NCBI GenBank assembly: GCA_041658565.1
Contig: JBAZZY010000033.1
Location: 1-26,768 of the forward strand
Length of the DNA stretch: 26,768 bases
Direction: 5' to 3'
Source of the DNA: Actinomycetota bacterium
GTDB lineage: Bacteria > Actinomycetota > AC-67
Part shown: one piece after another, positions 8,107 through 15,208 of the stretch
Layout of the letters: every line of letters begins with the position of its first letter
Numbering within the stretch: position 1 is the first letter of the stretch
Notes under the pieces: model-generated
The model's input: the letters and a program-made list of their open reading frames with translations, nothing else
Database searches by the model: none
Told to the model about the DNA's origin: nothing
Made by a program: the position numbers and the translations under genes

Positions 8107-8310
8107 TCAGCTCGGATTCACAAACGATTCCACCCAGGTCTTAACCGCGGCGTAGATGTCTTTGGGGTCAGCGGCAACAGCCATCGCTTGCTCGGGGCTT
8201 GCCGAGTCGAATGTTTGCGTGATGTGCGCGCGCAACCCCTCGCGAGCGTTTCCTTCAATCCATAAGCGCACGATCAGGATCCCGGTGCGGTCGGAGGATT
8301 GGGTCTTCAT
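8107..8310 (-). CDS. 67-aa conserved-looking small protein
   Basis: The product starts at the ATG at 8310, with AGGAG 11 nt upstream. The frame reads MKTQSSDRTGILIVRLWIEG, then LRAHITQTFD, then a helical end (AAVKTWVESFVN). The beta-strand-rich first half followed by a C-terminal amphipathic helix suggests a compact folded domain. I recall similar actinobacterial proteins of about 70 residues ('ILVVRVWVE...LRARITQTLD...') without an assigned function. It lies 88 bp downstream of the SARP-type regulator on the same strand and may be co-transcribed. A longer GTG start at 8337 exists but lacks a ribosome site. Confidence 0.7.
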   Translation of the reverse strand: MKTQSSDRTGILIVRLWIEGNAREGLRAHITQTFDSASPEQAMAVAADPKDIYAAVKTWVESFVNPS

Positions 8311-8398
8311 GAGCCCATCTTCTCCTGCGACCGTCACGCCGACGTTACCCGGAGTTTGTCCGAATCTGATCAGACGTGCCGATGTCGGAGCAGACGGT

Positions 8399-9133
8399 TC
8401 AGCTCGAGCCTTCGATCAAGGCTCGGATGTCATCGGAGGGCTCGACTCCCAACTCGGTATGAACGAGTTCACGGAACGCCTCGTACTCGCGGCGCGCGGC
8501 ACCGATGTTGTGTTCGGCTAGGTGCGCTCGGATGAGGGCGCGACGCGCGCTCTCACGCAAGGGTTCGCCCGATACGGCAGCGAGGCCCGCTTGGACGGTC
8601 TGCCCGAACCGGCCTTTCGCACTCAGCCGGAGGCAGAGGGCTTCGAGCGCGCGCAAGCGGAGTTGGTGGTATCGCTCGCGCTCCATAAGCACCCAGTCGT
8701 CGGTCCAGTCGGGCAGGATATCGGCCGAGAGAACCTCTTCGTTCACCGCAGCCACGTCGTCGAGGTCCTGAGTCGGGTCGAGCACCTTGTGGGCGAGCGC
8801 TTCACCCTCGCGGAGATCGACGGCCACCGTCGGCGACAGAACGAGGTGATCACTGGTAAGAGCGACCAAGGTGTACGTAGGGTGGTGGAGCCGCCACAAA
8901 GCCGAACGGAGGCTGCCTCCCGCGCGGTGATCAGTTGATTCCCCCCACAACGAGCCGCCGACGAACGTGCGGAGCAAGGGCTGTTCGTGCAGAGCGAGGA
9001 AGCAGACGAGTCGCTGGGCGTCCATGGGCAATGAAACGTCCTCGGCCTCAATGCTTAAATGAAAGCCGCCTAGTAAGCCAAGCCGCACCGGGGTCTGAGA
9101 TCCAGCCGGTGTGGATGCGCCGCTCAAACTCAT
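8399..9133 (-). CDS. SARP-type regulator (winged helix + BTAD)
   Basis: The 244-residue protein has the two domains of a small SARP. Residues about 15-110 (VRLGLLGGFHLS..., RLVCFLALHEQP, FVGGSLWGES, GSLRSALWRLH) fit an OmpR-like winged-helix DNA-binding domain. Residues about 135-240 (ILPDWTDDWVLMERERYHQLRLRALEAL, then AHLAEHNIGAARREYEAFRELVHTELGVEPSDDI) form the bacterial transcriptional activation domain. There is no NB-ARC or TPR extension, so it is a stand-alone SARP, not an AfsR. The ATG at 9133 has GAGGAG 7 nt upstream. Its own promoter carries a textbook SARP repeat (9201-9218), suggesting autoregulation. No antibiotic biosynthesis genes surround it; the neighbours are small stress-type genes instead. 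Confidence 0.88.
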   Translation of the reverse strand: MSLSGASTPAGSQTPVRLGLLGGFHLSIEAEDVSLPMDAQRLVCFLALHEQPLLRTFVGGSLWGESTDHRAGGSLRSALWRLHHPTYTLVALTSDHLVLSPTVAVDLREGEALAHKVLDPTQDLDDVAAVNEEVLSADILPDWTDDWVLMERERYHQLRLRALEALCLRLSAKGRFGQTVQAGLAAVSGEPLRESARRALIRAHLAEHNIGAARREYEAFRELVHTELGVEPSDDIRALIEGSS

Positions 9134-9186
9134 CGCTGGTCTCCTCGGCCCCGGGCATCCTTGCGGGGTTCTTCTTCGATGGATCC

Positions 9187-9218
9187 ATTCTACGCCGCGC
9201 CGGTGACGCCGGCGTGAC
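9187..9218 (-). promoter_or_regulatory. SARP-type operator and -10 box of the regulator gene
   Basis: Read on the minus strand: heptamer GTCACGC (9218-9212), 4-bp spacer, heptamer GTCACCG (9207-9201), 8-bp spacer, then TAGAAT (9192-9187). An 11-bp repeat period with the nearer heptamer 8 bp before the -10 box is the arrangement described for SARP binding sites such as those of ActII-ORF4 and AfsR. The predicted transcript starts near 9180, leaving a leader of about 47 nt. A third GTGAC lies at 9233-9237 but is out of phase (19 bp). Confidence 0.6.
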
Positions 9219-9274
9219 ACGGGTCGCGCACAGTGACCCAAGAACGACATAAGACCTCGGAGAAGGAGACCGCT

Positions 9275-9478
9275 ATGAGCGGGAAGACGGACAAGGTGGC
9301 GGGCCGCATCAAGCAAGCGTTTGGCGCGCTCACCGGCGACAAAAAGCTCAAAAGGGACGGACGAGCAGACGAACGCGCCGGCAATATCAAACAGAAGGCC
9401 GACGACTCGATCGATGCCATCCGAGACAAGCTCGAGGATGCGGCGGAGACGCTTAACCCGAGCGAGAAAGAGAAGTGA
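9275..9478 (+). CDS. CsbD-family stress protein
   Basis: This 67-residue hydrophilic protein starts at an ATG behind AGAAGGAGA. The N-terminal pattern SGKTDKVAGRIKQAFGALTGDKKLKRDGRADE, with the repeated G-x-IKQ element, is the CsbD signature. CsbD-like proteins are small general-stress proteins, sigma-B controlled in Bacillus; their biochemical role is unknown. It is divergent from the SARP-type regulator, with 141 bp between the start codons and the SARP repeats in that gap. Its stop is followed at once by the DUF6458 gene, so it leads an operon. Confidence 0.92.
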   Translation: MSGKTDKVAGRIKQAFGALTGDKKLKRDGRADERAGNIKQKADDSIDAIRDKLEDAAETLNPSEKEK

Positions 9479-9481
9479 GTG

Positions 9482-9763
9482 ATGGGCATTGGGATCAGTC
9501 TCTTCGTAGGTGTCGTCGGCGCGATCTTGCGTTATGCCGTCACCGGTTCAGCAAACCAGCAGGGCTTCAACATCCACACCGGCGGCGCCATCCTGATGAT
9601 CGCCGGCGCGATCGGACTTGTGCTGTCCGTGCTGTTCTGGAGCAGCTTCGCTCCGTTCGGCCGTCGCAGTGAGTCGAGCAGCCGCACGGAAGAGCTCATC
9701 ACAAAAGACGGCCACGAGCAGGGCCACATCGTCCGAGAGACGCGGGATCATCTCGCAGGTTGA
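9482..9763 (+). CDS. DUF6458 small membrane protein
   Basis: The 93-residue product has two membrane helices (about 3-20 and 34-55) and a charged C-terminal tail (RRSESSSRTEELITKDGHEQ...). The start MGIGISLFVGVVGAILRYAV, followed by GFNIHTGGAILMIAGAIGLVLS, matches the DUF6458 pattern known from Actinobacteria. The ATG at 9482 lies 3 nt after the CsbD stop; a GTG at 9479 directly before it is an equally possible start. The spacing points to translational coupling with CsbD. Function is unknown; the association with stress genes is the only clue. Confidence 0.85.
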   Translation: MGIGISLFVGVVGAILRYAVTGSANQQGFNIHTGGAILMIAGAIGLVLSVLFWSSFAPFGRRSESSSRTEELITKDGHEQGHIVRETRDHLAG

Positions 9764-9850
9764 GCGCCCGGATGCGCGGATTGATCACCGCGAGCGCTGC
9801 GCCGAGCTAGATCCCTTCCTGCTTTGGGCTCGGCATGAGGAGGCGGTCAC

Positions 9851-10087
9851 ATGGCAACTGCAATGGCTTTGGGCGGCTTCTTCGCAATGATTGTTGTCGC
9901 CCTGCAGTTCAGCAACTGGGCGGAACGGTGGCTGGCATCCGGTGCGTCACCGGTCAAGACGCGCGTGTCTGACGCAAAGACGACGCCATCTCGCGAGCTT
10001 TTCGCGTTCGCCCGGGAACACAAGACTGTTCGTGCCGCCTATGTCGCCCCGATCGTTGGAGGTCCGTCATGTCAGACGCGAAGGTGA
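9851..10087 (+). CDS. 78-aa single-helix membrane protein
   Basis: The ATG at 9851 follows GAGGAGG by 8 nt. Residues about 3-19 (TAMALGGFFAMIVVALQF) form one membrane helix, followed by a basic, soluble tail (NWAERWLASGAS...REHKTVRAAYVAP). I do not recognise a family. It follows DUF6458 by 87 bp on the same strand. Its 3' end overlaps the start of the 28-residue ORF at 10069, which suggests coupling. Confidence 0.55.
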   Translation: MATAMALGGFFAMIVVALQFSNWAERWLASGASPVKTRVSDAKTTPSRELFAFAREHKTVRAAYVAPIVGGPSCQTRR

Positions 10088-10155
10088 CACAGGGATTAGA
10101 AACCAAGGAAGAAGAAACGGATCCAAAGCTTGAGGAGAAGGCGGAAAGCGACTGA
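10069..10155 (+). CDS. 28-aa acidic microprotein
   Basis: The ATG at 10069-10071 is preceded by GGAGGT with 5-6 nt spacing, one of the best ribosome sites in the window. The frame encodes 28 residues beginning MSDAKVTQGLETKEEE and ending EKAESD, almost half of them charged, and stops at the TGA at 10153-10155. It overlaps the last 19 nt of the 78-aa gene in another frame. The strong ribosome site and position at the end of a stress-type operon argue for real translation. No family is recognised, and a coincidental ORF cannot be excluded. Confidence 0.5.
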   Translation: MSDAKVTQGLETKEEETDPKLEEKAESD

Positions 10156-10335
10156 CTCGACCCTGGGCACCCACGCGATCGACAGCGGCGGCAACGAAGA
10201 AGCCGGAGCGTCGCGCGGGACGACGGACTGCATAGTGCTGAGAACCGGCCGGACACGATGCTCGCGCGCGGCGCCCATGCAAGACAAGAGAGATCGTTAG
10301 GCAGGTGATTCGATCGGAGTGTCGAAAAGTCCGGA

Positions 10336-12552
10336 ATGAATAGGACGAAGCGGATCTTCCTAACGCTGAGCTTGGCCCTGGGCATGATCCCGGTGGCCAC
10401 GCATGCCCTCACGGGCTCGGACCTCGATGAGATCGCGATCGAGGTGCGCTCCAACCGCGCGGACCTGATCTCGGACGGGAATGCGCTCGTGCGTGTCTTG
10501 CTGCCCGAGGACGCCTCCGCGTCCGACATCGTCGTGGACGTCGACGGCACCGACGTCACGGCGGATTTTGGCGTGCGCTCCAGCGGCGCGTTCGAGGGAG
10601 TACTTCTCGACCTCGAGTTCGGTGACAACATCGTGACCGCGGCGCTGCCGGATGGACGCTACGCGCGCCTGACGATCACCAACCACCCCAACGGCGGGCC
10701 GATCTTCGGCGGTCCGCAACTCCAGCCCTGGAGGTGCCAGCAAGGGGCGACCGACGAGCAGTGCAACCAGGATCCGCAGTACACCTATGAGTATCTCTCG
10801 ACCGACCCGCTGAAGTTCGGGCTTCAGCCGTACGACCCGGCGAATCCCCCGTCGGATGTGGCCACGACCACGACCGACGAGGGCGTGACGGTTCCCTTTG
10901 TCGTGCGCCAGGAACTCGGATATCAGGATCGCGATCAGTACAGGATTCTGACGCTGATGGAGCCGGGCGAGTCCTGGAGTCGCTGGGACCCGCCGGATCA
11001 CTGGAACCACAAGGTGTTGATCCCGCACGGCGGCGGATGTGGGGCGTCGCGCGGAGCCGGCAGCGCGCCGTTGTTCGACTACAGCGGGAACTTCCCGCCG
11101 AACCCCTTCTATACCGACAGCTACATCACCGCTCTTGGGCGTGGGTTCGCGGTCATGTCCACGGCGCTGAACAACAACGGACACAACTGCAACTTGGTGC
11201 TGCAGGCCGAGTCTTTGATCATGGCGAAGGAACGTTTGATCGAGGAGTACGGGGACATCCGCTACACCATCGGGACCGGGTGCTCCGGCGGTTCGATCGC
11301 GCAGCAGCAAGTGGCCAACGCGTACCCGGGTGCCGTCTACGATGGTCTGGTCGTCACCTGCGCGTACCCCGACAACATTTCGACCGGCGCACAGTTTGCC
11401 GACTACCACATGCTTCGGGCGTACTTCGAAGATCCATCCCGCTGGGGCGACGGGATCGCGTGGACGCCGGCGCAGTGGGCGGCGGTGGAAGGCCGACCGG
11501 ATCCGGTGAACGCGATTCTGGCCGACGAGATGTTCTTCAAGGGCGCCACCAATCCCGGCGGCGGGTGCGTTCCCGCGGACGTCGTCTACGACCCGGAGAC
11601 CAACCCCGGAGGCGTTCGCTGCTCGATTCTGGACGCGATGATCAACGTGTTCGGCCCCCGTCCGGAGAGCGTCTGGTCTCCCATGGAGCAGGAGGCGGGC
11701 AAGGGCTTTGCCGGACAACCCTTCGGCAACGTCGGGATCCAGTACGGCCTCGGCGCGTTGGAGCAAGGCCTCATCACCGTGGATCAGTTCCTGGATCTCA
11801 ACGCCAAGATCGGCGGCGGTGACATCGACATGAACGCCACCGCGGCGCGCCTTCTCGGAGATGAGGGAGCGTTGGCGAACTCGTACCGGAGCGGCGCGAT
11901 CAACGAAGCCAACAACCTGAGCGGCGTGGCGATAATCGACCACGCCGGACCGGACCCCGGAGCCGCGCACGACTACGTGCACACGTGGTGGATGCGTTGG
12001 CGCTTGGAGCGTGAGTTCGGCCACTATCGCAATCACATTCTGTGGTTCGGCCCGACCGCGCTCATCGGCGATGTGAGCTGGTCCAACGAGGCGTTCCTCG
12101 CGATGGACCGCTGGCTTGCGGCGGTCGAGGCCGACGACTCGGACAAGTCGATCGCGCAGAAGATTCTCGACGACAAGCCCGCGGACATTCGCGATCGCTG
12201 CTCGTACGCTGCGGCGGCCGGTGCGGCGCCGACCGACGATGTGTGTTCGCCTCCGTTGGCTCAGACGCGGTACGGAAGTCCGCGGTCAGTCGCCGGAGGA
12301 CTCGCGACCGATGACGTAAACGCCTGTCAGTTGCGACCGCTGCGTCGCTACGAGGTTCCGATCGAGCTGACCGATACGCAATACGAGCGAATGCAAGAGG
12401 TCTTCCCGTCCGGCGTTTGCGATTGGGCGAAGCCCGGTGTCGGCCAGCAGCCGACGATTCCGTGGCTCACGTATCAGCAGGCCGACGGGAGCGTGGTCTA
12501 CGGAGGCCGGCCCCTCGGCCCGCCTCCGACCTCGGTCGCCGGCGCGATGTGA
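10336..12552 (+). CDS. large exported DUF6351 protein, alpha/beta-hydrolase-like
   Basis: The 738-residue protein opens with a signal peptide (MNRTKRIFLTLSLALGM..., cleavage near ATHA, residues 22-25). A roughly 100-residue beta-rich module follows (IEVRSNRADLISDGNALVRVLLPEDA...), typical of DUF6351 proteins. The main domain has an oxyanion-type region (KVLIPHGGGCGASRGAGSAPL) and a nucleophile elbow GTGCSGGS with Ser317 as the likely catalytic residue. A later IIDHAGPDPGAAHDYVHTW segment may supply the acid and histidine. Several cysteines suggest disulfides, fitting an extracellular enzyme. The fold recalls tannase/PHB-oligomer hydrolases, but the substrate is unknown. No clear Shine-Dalgarno precedes the ATG. 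The gene stands alone; by eye its codon texture is less GCGCGC-rich than its neighbours, as for the serine hydrolase. Confidence 0.85.
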   Translation: MNRTKRIFLTLSLALGMIPVATHALTGSDLDEIAIEVRSNRADLISDGNALVRVLLPEDASASDIVVDVDGTDVTADFGVRSSGAFEGVLLDLEFGDNIVTAALPDGRYARLTITNHPNGGPIFGGPQLQPWRCQQGATDEQCNQDPQYTYEYLSTDPLKFGLQPYDPANPPSDVATTTTDEGVTVPFVVRQELGYQDRDQYRILTLMEPGESWSRWDPPDHWNHKVLIPHGGGCGASRGAGSAPLFDYSGNFPPNPFYTDSYITALGRGFAVMSTALNNNGHNCNLVLQAESLIMAKERLIEEYGDIRYTIGTGCSGGSIAQQQVANAYPGAVYDGLVVTCAYPDNISTGAQFADYHMLRAYFEDPSRWGDGIAWTPAQWAAVEGRPDPVNAILADEMFFKGATNPGGGCVPADVVYDPETNPGGVRCSILDAMINVFGPRPESVWSPMEQEAGKGFAGQPFGNVGIQYGLGALEQGLITVDQFLDLNAKIGGGDIDMNATAARLLGDEGALANSYRSGAINEANNLSGVAIIDHAGPDPGAAHDYVHTWWMRWRLEREFGHYRNHILWFGPTALIGDVSWSNEAFLAMDRWLAAVEADDSDKSIAQKILDDKPADIRDRCSYAAAAGAAPTDDVCSPPLAQTRYGSPRSVAGGLATDDVNACQLRPLRRYEVPIELTDTQYERMQEVFPSGVCDWAKPGVGQQPTIPWLTYQQADGSVVYGGRPLGPPPTSVAGAM

Positions 12553-12672
12553 GCTTCGGGAAGCCGCGCTTGCGCGGAGCGAGGGGAGTTGCGGTGGGCG
12601 CGCGCGATCGCCGCCCTTGGTGCCGGGGTTCCTTGACGACCACACCGAGCGGTCACCGGGAGGACGGCTGCG

Positions 12673-12915
12673 ATGACTGCTGAGCGTGTCGACGAGGCGA
12701 TCGAAGTGATCGCGCGCGAGGATGCGGAGCTCGGCATGTGGGCGAAGGCGGCAGCGGATGTCCTGACTGAGGGCGAGGGCGAGGAGATGATCCACCAGTC
12801 GTCTCTCCAGCACCGGCTCTGGTGCTACCTGCCGAAGAAGACGGATGAGGAGTCTTGGGCGCCTTTGGTCGCGCTGCGCGCGGCCTGGACCTACGCTCCG
12901 GCCACAACTGGCTGA
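12673..12915 (+). CDS. 80-aa uncharacterised protein
   Basis: The ATG at 12673 follows GGGAGG by 9 nt. The product is helical (VDEAIEVIAREDAELGMWAKAAADVL) and then carries GEGEEMIHQSSLQHRLWCYLPKK, which resembles a conserved stretch of actinobacterial hypothetical proteins I know only by pattern (WL-x-GEGPE-x-ITQ-x-LQ-x-FLWY-x-LP-x-K). Those are longer. Here the frame ends soon after at WTYAPATTG, and a neighbouring frame continues open past the stop (LDLRSGHNWLILNARLGRP), so a frameshift or truncation is possible. Function is unknown. Confidence 0.55.
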   Translation: MTAERVDEAIEVIAREDAELGMWAKAAADVLTEGEGEEMIHQSSLQHRLWCYLPKKTDEESWAPLVALRAAWTYAPATTG

Positions 12916-12953
12916 TCTTGAATGCCCGCTTGGGGCGGCCGAAGGTGGAGAGC

Positions 12954-12984
12954 CCGGAAAAGCAGAGACCCCCTCTCGGGGGCC
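12954..12984 (-). terminator. rho-independent terminator of the NYN gene
   Basis: On the minus strand a stem of five C-G pairs (12982-12978 with 12973-12969, loop GAGA) is followed by TCTCTGCTTTTCC. It lies about 120 nt after the NYN stop at 13101. Confidence 0.55.
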
Positions 12985-13100
12985 TCGCGGCCCAGCCGCC
13001 TAGACGACTGGGGGGATAGCCGGACTCTACAACACGTCAAGGATGGCGCCAAGGGTCAAGGGTGCAGAAAGTGGGGAACCTGCTGCTAGCAGGAGGTTGC

Positions 13101-13730
13101 CTACCATGCTCCGGGCCTCCGAAATGTACCTTTCTCATCGCGAATCTCGGCGGGGAACTGGCACTTACCAAGGACGCTTCCGAACAATTGCTTTGCCCCT
13201 CCTCGAGACTGGAGAGCGAGGCTCTTCCTGGACGCAGGATGTGGATTCACGATTGTCACCGGGCAGTTCAGGACGTGCTCGGCGATCCTCACCGGGGTCA
13301 GCAGGTCCGAGTCGTTGGTGATGATTGCCCCCGCCTCCATGTCCTTCTGCCAGGCGTCCATTAGAAGGTAGGAGGCGATATTCACATCCGACCCCTTCTC
13401 CTCGGTCTTCACTACTTGGACGGAGGACGGCCCCGTCTGAGGCGGATTCGTCAGAGTCATCCAGACATTGTTTCGCTGGAAGAACCCGAAGTGAATGCTT
13501 ACCTTCGGCAGTGTGCGGAGGGCACGCAGGTAGGTCTCCTGCCGGGCATTCTGCTGAGGATCCGCCGCACTGGGGATTACCCGTGCCGTGAAGTAGCGAA
13601 TCCTGTGCACCTCTTCCTTAGGGAAGAGTCGCCTGGCTACCGCGTCAATGTCAAGCCACTTGTATTTCGAGCCCCTGAGCGACCCGTAGTACAGATTGAA
13701 GCCGTCGATGTAGACGTTCATCTTTGCCAT
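13101..13730 (-). CDS. NYN-domain (PIN-like) ribonuclease family protein
   Basis: The 209-residue product matches the NYN/LabA-DUF88 branch of PIN-like nucleases, metal-dependent RNases. VYIDGFNLYYGSL near the start holds the first catalytic Asp. KTEEKGSDVNIASYLLMDA in the middle and IITNDSDLLTPVRI later hold the other acidic residues. The tail QFPAEIRDEKGTFRRPGAW is typical of this subfamily. I start at the ATG at 13730 (MAKMNVYIDG); an in-frame ATG at 13721 is possible, and neither has a strong ribosome site. Codons differ from the neighbourhood (AGG arginine, more A/T third bases), suggesting recent transfer. It lies downstream of tRNA-Pro on the same strand. No methylase, antitoxin or integrase is adjacent; target RNA is unknown. 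Confidence 0.88.
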   Translation of the reverse strand: MAKMNVYIDGFNLYYGSLRGSKYKWLDIDAVARRLFPKEEVHRIRYFTARVIPSAADPQQNARQETYLRALRTLPKVSIHFGFFQRNNVWMTLTNPPQTGPSSVQVVKTEEKGSDVNIASYLLMDAWQKDMEAGAIITNDSDLLTPVRIAEHVLNCPVTIVNPHPASRKSLALQSRGGAKQLFGSVLGKCQFPAEIRDEKGTFRRPGAW

Positions 13731-13972
13731 GAACCTAAGAATAGGCCCATTGAGCGACAGTTCGGCCAATCCAATGTGGTTCTGCATCCCAGGGTCTCGC
13801 CCAGACCGTCGACGCGACCCCAATGGAGCGCGTACTGCGCACTTCCCTTCGACGAGGACGGGCAGGCGCAGGCCGCGCGAGGACACGGAACGACGCCAAA
13901 CGTCGAGAAGAAGTGTGAATCAACGACGAGCGAAGAACCGCAGGTGAAAAGGCCTCTGACCAGGTAACTTGC

Positions 13973-14049
13973 TGGTCGGGAAGGGGGGACTTGAACCCCC
14001 GGCCTCCACGTCCCGAACGTGGCGCGCTACCAAGCTGCGCTACTTCCCG
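13973..14049 (-). tRNA. tRNA-Pro (anticodon CGG)
   Basis: The minus strand folds as a complete cloverleaf. Acceptor CGGGAAG pairs with CTTCCCG, and the D-arm reads GCGCAGCTTGGTAGCGC. The anticodon stem CCACG/CGTGG encloses the loop TTCGGGA with anticodon CGG. The T-arm is GGGGG TTCAAGT CCCCC. Discriminator A and an encoded CCA follow (13976-13973). It reads proline CCG codons. A TATAAT box lies 8 nt before the 5' end. Confidence 0.96.
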
Positions 14050-14057
14050 TGCCGATC

Positions 14058-14085
14058 ATTATACGGGCACCGCGCGCCCAATGAA
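14058..14085 (-). promoter_or_regulatory. promoter of tRNA-Pro
   Basis: On the minus strand a perfect TATAAT (14063-14058) stands 8 nt before the mature tRNA, with a weak TTCATT (14085-14080) 16 bp upstream as -35. Confidence 0.65.
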
Positions 14086-14114
14086 CTTCCGTTTCCGGGG
14101 GCCCGGGCGCGCGC

Positions 14115-14120
14115 TACTCT
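14115..14120 (+). promoter_or_regulatory. -10 box for a leaderless S51 peptidase mRNA
   Basis: TACTCT ends 7 nt before the ATG at 14128 and no Shine-Dalgarno fits in between, so transcription should start at or beside the A of the start codon. The -35 region (TTTCCG, 14092-14097) is weak. Confidence 0.45.
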
Positions 14121-14127
14121 CGGGTGA

Positions 14128-14826
14128 ATGAGCGCGCCGGACGGATGGCAGGATCTCGTGGACCGAATTCCGCACGGGGCGGGGGCGATCGGGCTCCTTT
14201 CGAGTGACGAATACACCCCCGACGTCCTCGAGTTCGATCGTGCGCTGTTGGCGCGCGCCCGCGGAGGCGCAAGGCCGAAGAATATCGCGCTGATTCTTTG
14301 TGCGGATCATCGTGCGGCATCGCTGAACGCGCGCAACGCTGCGACGTATTTCCAAGCGCTCGGCGCACGCGCGTTTCCGCTAGAAATCGAGCACGGGCCG
14401 CGCGCGCGCGCAACGACTCCGATCCCGGATTTCGACGTCATCTACATCGGCGGCGGCAGTCCGTCGCAGTTGCTCGGTTGCATGCGCGACTCGTCGGTTT
14501 GGGAAACGGTGCTTGAGCGGTGGCGTGCGGGCGCGGTGCTTGCGGGAGCAAGCGCGGGAGCGATGGCGCTGTCGATGCACTGCCAAGTTCCTCGCGCCGG
14601 CGATCGAGTTCCGACGCAGTGGACGGCGGGACTTGGCCCCATCAGCAACATCGCATTCGCGGTGCATGCGACATCGCGATCACGCGCGTGGCTCCAAGAG
14701 AGCGCAAAGACCGCACCGTTGCCGCTGCTTTGTATTGAGGACAAAACGGGCGTCGTTCTTACGGTGAATTCGTCTGCGCAGGTTGTGGGTTCGGGGCGCG
14801 TGTGGGTGATGAAGCCGACGCCTTAG
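14128..14826 (+). CDS. peptidase S51 / cyanophycinase-like protein
   Basis: The 232-residue cytoplasmic protein has the class I glutamine-amidotransferase-like fold of family S51 (dipeptidase E, cyanophycinase). IGGGSPSQLL (107-116) is the glycine turn, and GASAGAM (140-146) is the nucleophile elbow with Ser142. The first residues (GAGAIGLLSSDEYTPDVLEFDRALL) give the first strand and a D/E-rich loop. These enzymes cleave after Asp in small peptides or process cyanophycin; no cyanophycin synthetase is visible here, so the substrate is open. The gene appears leaderless. It is followed by a separate zinc-ribbon gene with its own promoter. Confidence 0.8.
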   Translation: MSAPDGWQDLVDRIPHGAGAIGLLSSDEYTPDVLEFDRALLARARGGARPKNIALILCADHRAASLNARNAATYFQALGARAFPLEIEHGPRARATTPIPDFDVIYIGGGSPSQLLGCMRDSSVWETVLERWRAGAVLAGASAGAMALSMHCQVPRAGDRVPTQWTAGLGPISNIAFAVHATSRSRAWLQESAKTAPLPLLCIEDKTGVVLTVNSSAQVVGSGRVWVMKPTP

Positions 14827-14908
14827 GTGCGCAACCCGAATTACATTGGTGGCCGGGTTTGTGAAGAAGATGGGCCAAATATGGGGGTTCCCTGCGCACA
14901 TATGGCGG

Positions 14909-14917
14909 TGCTAGCAT
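14909..14917 (+). promoter_or_regulatory. extended -10 promoter of the zinc-ribbon gene
   Basis: TGCTAGCAT is an extended -10 box (TG, one base, TAGCAT). It predicts a start near 14924 and a 60-nt leader to the ATG at 14986. No good -35 is seen, which extended -10 promoters tolerate. Confidence 0.45.
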
Positions 14918-14985
14918 GGCGCTCCCTGAGGGGGACGGGCCTGCAGGTCCGTAACGGGACGAGTACTTTCGAACGGGGAACCGGG

Positions 14986-15186
14986 ATGGAAGAGGATCGG
15001 CTCGACTGCAGTTGGTGTGGCAGCGCACGATCGATCGAGTACGGGATTTGCCAAGTGTGTTTGATGGAGTATCCATTGGACACGAAGGTGATTTCGCTCT
15101 CGACCGCGCGTGTTGTTATGGGCAAGATGACGCGCCGCACGATCGACCTGACCGACGCCGGCGTCGCAGATCGTTCGTCGAGTTAA
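14986..15186 (+). CDS. 66-aa zinc-ribbon protein
   Basis: Starting at the ATG at 14986 (GGGGAACCGGG upstream), the protein carries C8-x2-C11 and C22-x2-C25 (DCSWCGSAR..., ICQVCLMEYP), a four-cysteine zinc ribbon. A basic, beta-like half follows (TKVISLSTARVVMGKMTRRTIDL). An upstream GTG at 14827 would add 53 residues of unlikely sequence and is rejected. Small zinc ribbons bind nucleic acid or partner proteins; which applies is unknown. It converges on the PD40 lipoprotein gene, with 22 bp between. Confidence 0.7.
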   Translation: MEEDRLDCSWCGSARSIEYGICQVCLMEYPLDTKVISLSTARVVMGKMTRRTIDLTDAGVADRSSS

Positions 15187-15208
15187 GTAAGGCTCGCGGT
15201 CACGTCGA

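Noticed and set aside
10360..12036. 558-codon minus-strand frame opposite DUF6351
   Set aside because: The plus strand has a signal peptide, catalytic motif and full-length family match; the antisense frame is compositionally odd and motif-free.
13101..14049. Integrated element at tRNA-Pro
   Set aside because: No integrase and no visible repeat of the tRNA 3' end; only composition hints at transfer.
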